This document shows, piece by piece, positions 51,966 through 61,968 of a stretch of 64,000 nt of DNA (position 1 is its first letter; each line of letters begins with the position of its first letter). The notes under the pieces are model-generated. The model had not been told where the DNA came from, made no database searches, and worked only from the letters and a program-made list of their open reading frames with translations. The translations under genes and the position numbers were made by a program. The DNA is taken from positions 3,379,395-3,443,394 of the forward strand of contig OX336345.1 of assembly GCA_946902875.1 (NCBI GenBank), given 5' to 3'. This DNA is from Nematopogon swammerdamellus. Its lineage: Eukaryota; Arthropoda; Insecta; Lepidoptera; Adelidae.

Positions 51966-53464
51966 CTACCACTATCCAGCTCATCATTATCCAGTGCATA
52001 TCGCTGCCAATCCACAATGTCGGTTTCAAGTATATCTTTATTGATCTCAAAGAACGTTACAAACATTCGCTTATAGAGATAGTTTAGGTTAGGTTAGGTA
52101 CATTTATGCGGTTAAAAATATGTACAAATATAAAATAGTAAGTTTAAACTATTAACTAAACTAGACTAAACAATGTCGTCTAATGGGACGAATTTTTCAA
52201 TTCAAGACAACTTTTCCACATTTTTGGCATTCAAAAGTATGCATCCAGTGCCTTCAAACATATTCTTAAGTAAGTTGCTAAAACTGTAAATGATTTTGCA
52301 AGACGTTCAGTGGCTGATTCACGCAACTCCAATAAGTTCCTTGGCGCCACAGTCGCGGACAAATGTGCGGATGTAACTCGTTATTAGACTTCAACACTTT
52401 TTTACTTGATTTATGAAGACATCAGGCGAGCAACACAACGAGACGCACGGAAGCTTTGTGACAGCTTAACTACGTGTTGGCTTCGAGCTAATTCTACATA
52501 ACCCACCACTTTATTAACTGGTGATACATCTTGGTTTTTTTAAGTCGTAAACTAACATACGGTGTTCTTCATTGCTTGAACTTTTGAAATATCTTATTAT
52601 CAACACAATCCAAGATAGCTAAAAAATTGCGTTCGATTACGAGAGCGTTCAAAAAATGCAACACGTTCGGACAACGGATTCCCATGTCCGCGAATTTATT
52701 CCAAATTCAAATTATGCGGTCGGGATGCCGAGCGGGACGAGGATGAAGAGGCGAGTTGTCTTCTCGTCGGGTCGCCACTGACAAATAAATTGTCCGTCAG
52801 TCAGTGCAGCCCCGGGCGCTGGGCGGCTCTCGTTCCGAACGTCTTTTGCACGCTCGAACCGTTAAGACGATGTTACATTTGGGCAAGTTCCGTCGCGAAA
52901 GTAAGTAACTTCGCTCGAAGTCTCTCGTCAATACGCGCCGCCTAAGCCAGGGCAAGAAGACCGCAGATCGCCAATCGGTGTTGTTCGGAGACGTTGCGTT
53001 GAAAAACAGTATACCAAAGATTATGGAATATTCCATACTTTCGACCTGCTACCGCGAGTTGTGCGATTATGAATTCTTCATCGCGCTAACTGTTGCCGTC
53101 TCGCGAAAAATCGAATACAACTACTTTTCGAACTAATTCCATATCAGTGTTTCCCTTTGGCAAATTAATCCGACAATATGGTTCCGGCGAAGCCTTTGCA
53201 ACGATTTTTCGTAAATGTAAAACCACCATCACCAAAAGAGCTGCATTAGTTGTTCGAGTGCGGTCAGCGACGACTCTCTCACTGCCATGAGTGCTGTTGA
53301 CCGGAACCGCGATCTTGAAGTGTCTGCCCTGTGCAAAGATCATGACAGTAATGTATATATAAGAAGCATAATGTCGAAGAGGCGAAGGTAAGTGCATGCA
53401 GTGGAAATTCTCTTGAAACACTCTTGAATCCGGGCGACATGCGTGAGTTTTTTTCGAATGGAAA
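51966..53464. other. Unassigned 1.5-kb region
   Basis: Includes three consecutive TTAGG units at about 52084-52098 (the insect telomere motif, too short to mean much). No gene is recognised. Confidence 0.35.
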
Positions 53465-53525
53465 ATGTACTTGCACACCTACACCTGCTGCTTCACCTTT
53501 CGCAACTGGTGTAAAACCAGTCCCT
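53465..53525 (+). repeat. SINE-B, left fragment of an interrupted copy
   Basis: ACTTGCACACCTACACCTGC, TGCTTCACC and ACTGGTGTAAAACCAGTCCC match 37615-37682. The expected continuation resumes at about 54095. Confidence 0.65.
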
Positions 53526-54094
53526 TCTGTTACGAATCTCAGGAGGCAACAGGCTTCAAATTATCTCGAGCATTACTCACCAGCAGGAGTCCTTGGATAG
53601 CCGGCGGTTAGCGAGTTGCCGTCCTCCACTCTGGTATGGCACTTCACTTCCACAGGCTAATGTTCATGCGCATGCGATATTACCGAGGATATTACTACAA
53701 TTGATGAAGGCGCTGAATGCCATACAGTTGTTTCGATCGTAAGAGTTCAATGTCAATGGTTTGATCACGAGAGATTGATTTTCGATGCTCAACGAACGAT
53801 AGCTGATTACGACTAACTACTCCGGCCGCGCGCGGAGGAGACGCGGGGCGGCGCGGCGTGTCCGGCGCGCGGGGGAGGGGCTCCAAGCAGGCAATAGCCA
53901 TTTCGCCGCCGGAGCGCCGTGGTATACTTCTGCTGTAAAACAATGCATCAAGAGTCCTTCCACCCATGAGACCTGAGATTTCGTTGTCGATGAACGAAAA
54001 CAAGCTAATTAGAGAATAATTTATTGTGGCTAGTAACAAACAAACAATGATACATCTAACAAATAAAACTAAACATGCGAAGACTAAACACTTC
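53526..54094. other. About 570 bp inserted in SINE-B
   Basis: Unknown sequence between the two SINE-B parts, GC-rich at 53820-53890. I find no clear inverted ends or duplication. It may be an insertion or the outcome of a rearrangement. Confidence 0.45.
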
Positions 54095-54307
54095 TCTTGC
54101 TTCTTACTAGGCGGTAGGCTCAAATTGTAGCCATCTGGGTTGATACCATCGTACTGGGCGTAATATGGCCGCATAGCAGCCTCGGCTGCGCTCCGCTCTC
54201 TATTCCAGCATGGTCAGCAATCGGAAAAAGAAGTCTTCGAGATGGCACCTTATGGAATATGATATTGGCCGGTCGGAGCTTGTGCTCTTCCGATTCAGCC
54301 AACATGA
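54095..54307 (+). repeat. SINE-B, right fragment of an interrupted copy
   Basis: TTACTAGGCGGTAGGCTCAA, GCCGCATAGCAGCCTCGG, TGATATTGGCCGGTCGGAGC and CCGATTCAGCC. The A-tail is missing; a LINE fragment follows directly. Confidence 0.78.
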
Positions 54308-54810
54308 TTGGACCCAAGTTGTACGAAAATGTTCCTTATAAAATTAAAACTATAAATAGTGACAATGTGTTCCAGAGTCAGCTGAAAGAAATTATCTTAG
54401 ACAATCCATTTTACAAGTTAAGTGAATTTTTTCTTATTGTAAATAAAAATTCTGCTGACTGACGATGATCCAAATTGTTTATATGTATACGTAAACACTT
54501 ATTATTTTTATTAATGACTCGACTGAACCCTATGTTTTTTGTATTACTATCTTTTATTTTCTTTTTTACTTAGACGTAGTATGTTACATTTAACATAAGT
54601 AATTACACTTTACTATGTAAGTTATATTAAAAAATTAAAAAGAAGCTCTATAAGGTTTCTTACCCGGTTCTTCCTTATAGATTGCATTGCTGAACGGGAC
54701 ATGACAAAAACAAATGATGACGAACCATACTGAATATGCATATGTCTCAATGAAATATTGTTAATGTTGTGTGTTCTTTATGGCGATCTCTGAATCTGAT
54801 CCGATCTGAA
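54308..54810 (+). pseudogene. Jockey-like LINE: last 50 codons and 3' UTR
   Basis: The open stretch to TGA at 54460-54462 reads GPKLYENVPYKIKTI, FQSQLKEIIL, NPFYKLSEFF. This is the (G)xKLYNxLPxxIK...FKxxLKxxLL...FYxxxEF pattern that ends many lepidopteran non-LTR polymerases. The 3' UTR contains GGTTTCTTACCCGGTTCTTC, a jockey-tail landmark, and matches 16700-16870 inverted. Polymerase is absent. Confidence 0.75.
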
Positions 54811-55169
54811 TCTGAATCATGGATAAGATGACTATGCCGTTTCTGGATATAAATTTTTAGCCCACAGCCTGGCGCTAATGCGCCTATGATTCATACTCGC
54901 GACAATGCGTTCTATCAGTTGCATCAAGTGCGTCATGCAAGACTAACCCTTGTCTTGTTCGTATTGAAATGCAGAGATCTTGACTTGACAGCAGCACTCG
55001 ATGCGTTCATCAGAAACGCAGCAGTTGAAGAGCTGACGCAAGACGCCGTGTCATTGTGTGTAAGAGATTTTGCAGTCTGAAATTACTATGAAGTCTGGCC
55101 AACCAAATGTCTTTATTTTTTTTTCAATCTCTTTATTTTTTTTATGTACAACCTGCACGGTTGTTGACA
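54811..55169. other. Unassigned
   Basis: A 64-codon plus frame (54886-55080) has no recognised domain. Confidence 0.3.
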
Positions 55170-55432
55170 TTGGCCTTTTGAGAACCCATCGGTTTTCGAA
55201 ATCGTTTCTTTGTCGCACCGCTATGGTGTGGAACTGTCTCCCGTTTCCCGAATCCTTTAACCTGGGTGTCTTCAAACGTCGTATCAACGGGCTAGACAGC
55301 CTAGCAACAGTCCGCAAATCTGCTGGCATGGCACGTCACTGCGCGTGGTTTCGCGAGGAGAGGGGTTTTTGGCTCTGTCGACTGTACCATTGGTACAGCG
55401 ACACAGCCACCCATGTTGCTTTACATAAAAAA
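55170..55432 (+). pseudogene. CR1/jockey-type LINE C-terminus and 3' UTR
   Basis: The plus strand encodes VDIGLLRTHRFSKSFLCRTA, VWNCLPFPESFNLGVFKRRI and ATVRKSAGM, then the 3' UTR with TTTCGCGAGGAGAGGGGTTT and CAGCCACCCATGTTGC-TTTACATAAAAAAAA. Only the C-terminus is left. Its A-tail meets the tail of a minus-strand copy. Confidence 0.82.
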
Positions 55433-55690
55433 AACCGTTGTCTGTGCCCAAAAGTTCAAAGGAAGATTAGACACAGCCAATATCACCACTCCTCGCGAAA
55501 CTGTGCATAAGTATTCTATGACCACGCTCAGAGAGGCGTCATGCCAGCTGCAAGGCGGACAAAGAGGTCGTTGTCTAATTCATTAACACGCCTTTTGAAG
55601 ATCCCCGGGTTGTGGTGGGGAACACACTCACCGGAAAACAATTCCATATTTTCGCCGTACGACCTGGGAATGATTTCGAAAAGCGATGCG
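55433..55690 (-). pseudogene. CR1/jockey-type LINE 3' end, second subtype
   Basis: TGTGCCCAAAAGTTCAAAGG, ACTCCTCGCGAAAC and GTCATGCCAGCTGCAAGGC match 8905-9240. The minus strand encodes RTHRFSKSFPGRTAKIWNCF then PVSVFP before decaying. Confidence 0.78.
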
Positions 55691-55749
55691 TTCTCAGAAT
55701 CCTTAAAGCTGGTGTGATTGTTGTTGCCTTTGAATAGTTTGTAACAGTG

Positions 55750-55965
55750 AAATTATTGAAAATATATACAAACATAACATCACGCTTGTTTCCCATTGGG
55801 GTAGGCAGAGACAACGGATCCCCGCGTGCCACGATCCTGCCCGATACACCTCTGCCGTCTTTTCCACTCTTCATACATGCTCGTCAGTTACGGGCATCAT
55901 GCGCTTAGCCCTTTTTGATCACATGCCTGATCTGATCTAGGTGCGTGCGTCTAGCTAGGACTTAT
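55750..55965. repeat. Family E repeat, related in its end to family C
   Basis: ATAACATCACGCTTGTTTCC, CATTGGGGTAGGCAGAGACA, GCGTGCCACGATCCTGCC and TTTTCCACTC. The GTxTCCC...GGGGTA-GCAGAG start resembles family C (GTATCCCGACAATCGGGGTA). I recall it as a common lepidopteran repeat but cannot name it. Confidence 0.5.
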
Positions 55966-56089
55966 TATGGAAAATGTTATGAAGGAATGAAAATGATGAT
56001 CATAGGTAGATCATGCGAAAAGTTAGCTATAAATTAATAATAAATTAACACAGAATCATTTACTGTCCAACGGGGCTCTTTTCGATTAG

Positions 56090-56184
56090 AATTCATCGGA
56101 TAGAACAAATTGTGACAAGTTCGAGTGCAGTCTAACTGTCATATGAATGATCAATAAACAATACAAAAACAATACAATACAAAT
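56090..56184 (+). repeat. Jockey-like LINE 3' end with (AATAC)n tail
   Basis: ATCGGATAGAACAAATTGTG, ACAAGTTCGAGTGCAGTCTA and TGAATGATCAATAAACAATA, then (ACAAT)n. Colinear with 39990-40084. Confidence 0.75.
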
Positions 56185-56266
56185 CGCTAATAGCAATTTG
56201 TCATGATTCGTCTCACGCACTCGCTCCAACGGTCTTCTCGATGGGTCTAGCTAGGCTTTTTGCGAT

Positions 56267-56299
<33 letters not shown>

Positions 56300-57264
56300 A
56301 TAGAGAACAGAGTCAGGGAGGGAGTAGAACAAATCATTTTTACGACCGACTAACCTTCACACTGCTCTGTCACACCAGTGTGAACGTTAGGAAAATTATT
56401 TCCCGACCTTCAAATTAGTGTTAAGGACAGGAAGTCGCTTTCCTAACCTTCACACCGTCAATATATTCGCATACATTTTTCCATGAAACAAAACTCTAAA
56501 ACTCTACAAAGCAGGATGCAAATTTATTATTCACACCGAACGAACAATAAATTGAAAAAAAAGAGCAACGGGATACCTTTCACACTGCGCGCACGACGCG
56601 CGCGTGAATCAGACGATGCACGCGCTAATAAATTATCCGACAGATCTTCATTAAAACGTAGAGATAGTTGCGTGCGCGCGCAACGGGAAACTTTTTCCAA
56701 TAAGACCCGATAGCACTCGGCTCTTGTTATAAAATGTTAATGGTTATAAATCTACACCTCCGTCCACTTATTTCCATATCATCAGCCTGGCGGCTCCGTA
56801 AATTATCTACAATTGTATATTTTGTTCTCTAGAACATGTGTTTGTTAATGAAATAGTGTTTATCGGGTGAGTCATCTGATTGCAACGATATAATTATTAC
56901 TTTAAATATTTCTGAGGTGTTTTTTTTTTCTGATGTGTGTTTTATAATGATAAACATTGAAGGCCTAAAATCTATCTAAATTATATAAATGGCAAACAAT
57001 TTCTACGAAAATACTTTATAGAGTCACAAAAAGAACATAAAAGGAAAACATTCTGGAAAATCTAATCGCATTAAACATTTTTGTTAGTAACAACAAATAA
57101 AGCTCATATCGGTTAAGGTTCAATTGGTTATCAAATTTAAAGCCCTATTCCCTTTTGTTTACACAGGCATTGATGTGGAGCGATCCCTTGTACAGGAGAA
57201 GCAATCATTTAAAAAGTTTGGTGGCTGGCAAAAAAAGCAATTGAAAACGACAATCGGTTACAGA
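56185..57264. other. Unassigned 1.1-kb region with (TC)n
   Basis: (TC)n at 56270-56297 and a 9-bp-stem hairpin TTCACACTG...CAGTGTGAA at about 56355-56383. No gene is recognised. Confidence 0.35.
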
Positions 57265-57440
57265 GCAACTGAGAAACGTTTTGTTGTTGACATCGGGTTT
57301 TTGAGAACCTATCGTATCTCACAGTCGTTTCTCTGTCGCAACGTAAGGCTAGGTTGTGGAATCGTCTACCGTCGAGTGTTTTCCCCGATTCCTTCGACTC
57401 GAGCTCTCAAACGTCGTATCAACAGGCTGTACGTACAGCC
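57265..57440 (+). pseudogene. CR1/jockey-type LINE C-terminal fragment
   Basis: The plus strand encodes EKRFVVDIGFLRTYRISQSF, LCRNVRL and, after a shift, the PSSVFP and KRRIN landmarks. It ends at the 16-bp palindrome 57425-57440, where a minus-strand copy of the same protein region begins. Confidence 0.78.
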
Positions 57441-58465
57441 TCAGGCGCAGCCAATTTCACCGCCGCGCCGAGGAGGTGCCAGTCCGGCTTGGAGGTGGAC
57501 TAGTATTGCTGGGGAAATGCTATTAACCCGCAATTTGAAGATCCGTGGATTGTAGGAGTGGGGAAAGATGTTTCCTGGGAGCCCGTTCCACACCTTTGCA
57601 GTGCGGCACAAGAACGATTTAGAGAATCGTGCAGTTCGAAGAACTCTTCTGTCGACTACAAAGGGGTGTTCCGCGAGAGTATGGCGGGTTTGGCGAAGGC
57701 GAACAAGAGGAGGGGGGATAAGGGAAGCAAGTTCGGCAGAGCAGCGGCCATAGTAGTACCGATAAAACAGGCTCAATGAACCAACGATACGTCTGTGCTT
57801 TAGAGGTTGAAAGTACTTAGTAAGTACAGAGGCACCAATGAGGCGAATGGTTCGTCGCTGAATAGAATCCAAGGCTGAAAGAAGGTACTCAGGGGAATCC
57901 TCCCAAATATGACTGCAATATTGCCTCACCGGTCTTACTTGTGCTTTGTAGAGTGTAAGTAGTTGGACCGGCGTGAAAAAACGCCGACATCGGTAAAATA
58001 TCCCCAATTTTCGAGACGCCAGTTTCGCCTTGGACTCTATGAACGATCGAAACCCAACGTCCCTGGACACCTCCATACCCAGGACGCCCAGACTACCATC
58101 GTTGGGGACTTGGCTGCTCTGGAAAGTGGCTTCGAGAGGAAACGGATCAGCCTTAGTAGAGAAGGCCCAAACTTGCGTCTTGGCTACGTTGAAGTTGACC
58201 AAGTTCTTCTTCCCCCAAGAGGATACGTTTTCGAGAACCTGGTCAACCCGAGCAATAGTTTCGCGTCTCGCGTTGAGGCTGAGGCTGAGGCTTCTCTACC
58301 CTTCCAGTCCTTGATGAACCCTGAGTGCACCGTGCTGTCGTTCGCGTAACAATGTATTTCGCCGAGCGAGAGCATATCGTTGATAAACAATAGAAACAGC
58401 GTAGGGGACAGAACGGATCCTTGTGGAACACCAGCATTGATGGGTATGGTACAATATGCGGTAGT
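57441..58465 (-). pseudogene. CR1/jockey-type LINE reverse transcriptase, frameshifted
   Basis: Longest LINE coding remnant, about 340 codons in two frames. The first part (58465 to about 58260) has the palm segment INAGVPQGSVLSPTLFLLFI and motif C as YANDST, with the second catalytic Asp region altered (YAND instead of YADD). A frame change near 58260 coincides with a triple GAGGCT repeat. The second part (to the stop at 57441) reads VNFNVAKTQVWAFS, LGVLGMEV, HIWEDSPEYLLSALDSIQRR, SLSLFYRYYYGRCSAELASL and RFSKSFLCRTAKVWNGLP. Motif A and everything upstream are missing. It cannot encode an active enzyme. Confidence 0.88.
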
Positions 58466-58603
58466 AAATAATGCACATCGGGCTTTAGAAAGAGACAATC
58501 CTGTTGTAGAGCGTCGCCCGTCCTTGTCGCACAGAGACGTGCGAGTTAGTGCAACTGAGACGTCGCTCTACAACCGGATTGTTTGTTTCCAAAGCCCGGT
58601 TTA
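58466..58603. mobile_element. Small hairpin MITE, copy 1
   Basis: Arms 58480-58513 and 58564-58597 pair at 30 of 34 positions (GGGCTTTAGAAAGAGACAAT... outward). GTAAATAATGCACATCG just outside the left arm is shared with the copy at 61561. It abuts the truncated LINE polymerase. Confidence 0.65.
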
Positions 58604-58712
58604 AGGCCGCGAATTGTACCTCACTGAGCGTGGTTTAGCGAGGGGAGGTGATATTGGCTGTGTCGAACACATCTGGTTCCTCGGCACAGCTACCCATACT
58701 GGTCTTATGGTT
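58604..58712 (+). repeat. CR1/jockey-type LINE 3' UTR fragment
   Basis: CTCACTGAGCGTGGTTTAGC, GAGGGGAGGTGATATTGGCT and CGGCACAGCTACCCATACTG. Plus-strand LINE ending without coding sequence. Confidence 0.7.
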
Positions 58713-59016
58713 TCACTCAAAACATTAATAACAAGTCTCGCCTGGCACTTAGTTTGGGCAAGTGCACTCTGATTTCTGTGGGCAAGTGTGACGCAGAAAT
58801 TCGCGACTTGCTACGAGTAATAAAAGAAATTGTTCCTTTTGTGAGCGCAGCCGCGAATAACGTGTCTTCGATTCGTTCTGACAATTTGTCACATATGCGC
58901 TCGTTTAAAGTTACGTGTCCGGTAACTGTGCGGTCACGAGCGCCTTCTCGTACATAATAACATAACGTAACATGTCACGTCAAGTGGCACTGGTAAGTGG
59001 TAATCACATCATTACA
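58713..59016. other. Unassigned
   Basis: Nothing recognised. Confidence 0.3.
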
Positions 59017-59152
59017 TCTCCTCTAGTCCAGTATAGCCAGCAATCCAGGGAAGTGTCCGGTATGGCACCTACCTTCTCGGAGGTGATATTGGCTGGTCGG
59101 AGCATGCGTTTTGTCCCCTCCGACTCAGCCACCCATACCGGATTACATAAAT
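59017..59152 (+). repeat. SINE-B 3' fragment with (TA)n
   Basis: TCTCCTCTAGTCCAGTATAG, GCCAGCAATCCAGGGAAGTG, CTCGGAGGTGATATTGGCTG and CAGCCACCCATACCGG-ATTACATAAA, followed by (TA)n at 59150-59164. Confidence 0.82.
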
Positions 59153-59164
59153 ATATATATATAT

Positions 59165-59867
59165 TATTAGTAAATTTTGCTACCTCCAGGTAACAAGTTT
59201 CATCGCGCTTTGCCGTTTCTGGTATATTTTAGTTCGGTGGGCTATATGCATCTCGTCAGAAGGTCTATATAATTCGGTCCCCGGATCATAAAATTTAACT
59301 AACTAAACGATGTACGTGGAGACTCCAATTAAAATTTGTAATTTGACATGGGAGAAGTTAGGCTGGTAAGATAATGTGCGCGCGGGCGGAGGTTGCGGCT
59401 TCGACGAGGCACCACCGCACCGAGCGCCGACCGACTGACGACGACGCGTCACGCCTCCACGCGTCCGCCTCAAGACCGAGTTGTAATGATGGCTGAAACA
59501 CTGAAAGCCTACGATCAAAGCGACTGATTGCCAAAGTTTTCTAGTTTGCGTCACTCACTGGTGAGGCAGCTATTGAAAGTCAATTTGGCAGGATCTGTAG
59601 GCAAATACTGAACCCTGCCCGCGCGGCCCGTTGCCGTCGTGACAAATTACGTATTAATTGTTAGCCAAGTCGATACTTTAATCTCAACTCTGTATGCAAA
59701 TGCGGGCCTGAAAAATGACCTTAAAATAGGTTTCCCCCTCACATGAGGCATGAATTGATTGGCGAATAACGAGCGAATTGTTTTTGCTTCGAAGCAAACT
59801 AACTACTGATTTTAAATTGAAGCTGCTCTCGCATTGCATTTTACAGTGGCATATGGTTGCCACACAT
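59165..59867. other. Unassigned 0.7-kb region
   Basis: No gene or repeat recognised. Confidence 0.3.
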
Positions 59868-60196
59868 ACCATACATACATACATATCACACACGCTGAAT
59901 CCCGACAATAGGGGTAAGCAGAGTAATCAGTGTTGTGCTGCAAGTACTCTGGTAAATTACAGCTCAACACCGACCACCACGTTTCGCAAAGTATTCGAAC
60001 AAGATTCAATCGATCAAGCAGCAAGTAGGTAAGGCACCTGCTGCATGACTTAGTGGAAGTACCGTGCCCAGGTGAGAGGTGGCGAGCCTGTCGCCCTTTA
60101 GCACGGCATCTTGTCCTTATCCCTTAGTCGCCTTTTACGACATGCATGGGGAGAGATGCAGTGGGGCTATTCTTTATAAGTACCGGCCCCACACAT
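59868..60196 (-). repeat. Family C retroposon, full-length
   Basis: (CATA)n, CACACGCTGAATCCCGACAA, GGGGTAAGCAGAGTAATCAG, CAACACCGACCACCACGTTT and the 5' block at the right end (CATGGGGAGAGATGCAGTGG, AAGTACCGGCCCCACACA). The block faces the same block of the SINE-A copy that starts at 60278. Confidence 0.8.
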
Positions 60197-60277
60197 ACCG
60201 TTTCCTTAAAATGTCAACACAGCACATGGGACTATTTCACGAGAGGCAAAAAAGAAAAGAAAAAAAAAACTTGTAAC

Positions 60278-60738
60278 GTGTGGGGCCGGTACTTAAAAAG
60301 AATAGCCCCGCTGCATCTCTCCCCATCGCATGTCGTAAAAGTCGACTAAGGGATAAGGAAATTCTTCAGCCTCGGTAGCTCAGTGGTGCGGTCAGTCGAC
60401 TGTTGTTAAGCAACGCCGAGCGCGGTCAGTATTTGAATGTGTGACCGCTCGACCGTTGGAGGCTGACCGTGGTTCGGATTCCACGTTAAACTGTAGGTCC
60501 CTTCTCTTCTAACCTTACTAGGTGGTAGGGTTTATCCCGGCCGAGTTGATACCACCGCACTGAACGAAACGTCTCGTGGAAATGTAAATAGTTCGTGTTT
60601 TTAGTCCAGTTCAGTGTATATAGCCGACATGAAATTAAGGTAAGCACTGACATGGCACCTAGCTCACCCGGTGTTATGGGCTGACATCACGGATGTTGTA
60701 GTTGATGTAGCCAACCGTGTCAGTTACCATAAAAAAAA
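60278..60738 (+). repeat. SINE-A, full-length
   Basis: Second complete copy, colinear with 13021-13488: 5' block, A box GTAGCTCAGTGG, 5S-like segment (AAGCAACGCCGAGCGCGGTC), B box GGTTCGGATTCC, central domain, 3' domain and an 8-A tail. It has small private deletions (GAAACGTCTCGTGGAAATG) and so is older than the 13-kb copy. Confidence 0.85.
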
Positions 60739-61301
60739 TCTTCTTGCACATACACCACGCTAGTAGCTGTAATATTTTCTTATGACGCTCGTACGTCGTA
60801 TACGCATCTTAAATGTTAGTTGCCGAGCAACTAACATTTAGCAATCGATCGTTCCCACTCGGTAATTATTAATAATTACTATTAATAACTGAAAGCGTTC
60901 CGTTTCAATTTTCCACATCTACCTGCACTCGACCGCCTCCATAAAATGAAACGCGGCTTACATGAACACTACAAGTTATGGACATAAAAGCGGCGGAACG
61001 TGGCTTACATGAAAACTACAAGTTACGAACATAAAGGCGGCGGTCATTAGTAAAACGTCACAGTCAATATGAGCACTTTACGGCTAGCTGGCGGCCGGCG
61101 GAATTTGTGACCGCATATTAAATGTACTGTAATGATTTTGCCCTGGTCTCATGAGTCTGCATGAGTTTGCTCTGGACCTGGCCTCGTGCTGGGATCGTAT
61201 TCGACCGAGCAATGACGTCTTGGATGGTGCTTGCGATCGCAAAAATTATGCGACATCATGAAGGTGCAATCGAAAACGAACATTTGGAGATAATACGTAA
61301 C
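60739..61301. other. Unassigned, with a hairpin and a 47-bp tandem pair
   Basis: A perfect 14-bp-stem hairpin with 3-nt loop (TAAATGTTAGTTGC) at 60810-60840. A unit of about 47 bp (core GGCTTACATGAA-ACTACAAG) is duplicated at 60950-61042. No gene is recognised. Confidence 0.4.
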
Positions 61302-61374
61302 GGCCCGGTGGTGTAGTTGATTATCGCGTTGGCGGCTCAAGCCAGAGACCCAGGTTCGAATCCTGGTCGGGATG
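61302..61374 (+). other. tRNA-like sequence, probably a pseudogene or SINE head
   Basis: 73 nt with tRNA layout: A box region GTGTAGTTGATTATC, anticodon stem TTGGC/GCCAG, loop GGCTCAA (anticodon position CTC), T arm CCAGG-TTCGAAT-CCTGG and B box GGTTCGAATCC at 61353-61363. Against function: position 33 is G instead of U, and the acceptor stem has a mismatch and two wobbles. No CCA or terminator is clear, although a T-run follows at 61377. Confidence 0.5.
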
Positions 61375-61560
61375 TATTTTTTCCAATGATTTTCGATTTG
61401 CATTTTACTAATTAAAAATTATAAATAACATTATTTTAGACTCAAATGTTTCAAATAAATATGTTGGTATTTATTTAACTACTCCATTTTCGGATGTCCA
61501 CATTTTCAGAGAGAAATTTAGCCAGTAGCGTTCGGTTAGATAAGTTAGAGTACCCGGCCG

Positions 61561-61723
61561 TAAATAATGTACATCGAGCTTTAGAAAGAGACAGTCCGCA
61601 TGTCGAGTGTCGTCCCCTCAGATCAGTGATCTGAGGTCGTCCCTGTCGCACGAACACGCACGTACATGTGTGCGACGACGAGAGACGACTCTCTACAACC
61701 GGATTGTCTCTTTCTTTACTGAG
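61561..61723. mobile_element. Small hairpin MITE, copy 2
   Basis: The left arm GAGCTTTAGAAAGAGACAGT (about 61576-61597) pairs with the right arm ending TCTCTTTCTTTACTGAG (about 61702-61723). The interior contains a second perfect hairpin CCTCAGATCA-G-TGATCTGAGG (61616-61636). It shares GTAAATAATG-ACATCG with 58466. Confidence 0.6.
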
Positions 61724-61968
61724 GGTACTGCATCAAGCATCGTGTCGGAATAATAAGTTCAAGCTTTTGGGCGTTTTTAGTTAGTATACGTAGTCAACGT
61801 TCCGAAAATCGTTTTCCCCAACGTGGTCCATCCTGAGCCCGAATAGTTTGACGAAGTACGCCGCTAACGTATCATACGTTAATGAAGCCGGGATCTGGCT
61901 AATGTTAGCTTATGCAATGCAACTGCCGCTCTCCGTTTCATTTGTGTGCGATCACATTTTCTGAATGA

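Noticed and set aside
52084..52098. (TTAGG)3, the insect telomere motif
   Set aside because: Only three units; too short to suggest a telomeric or interstitial telomere origin.
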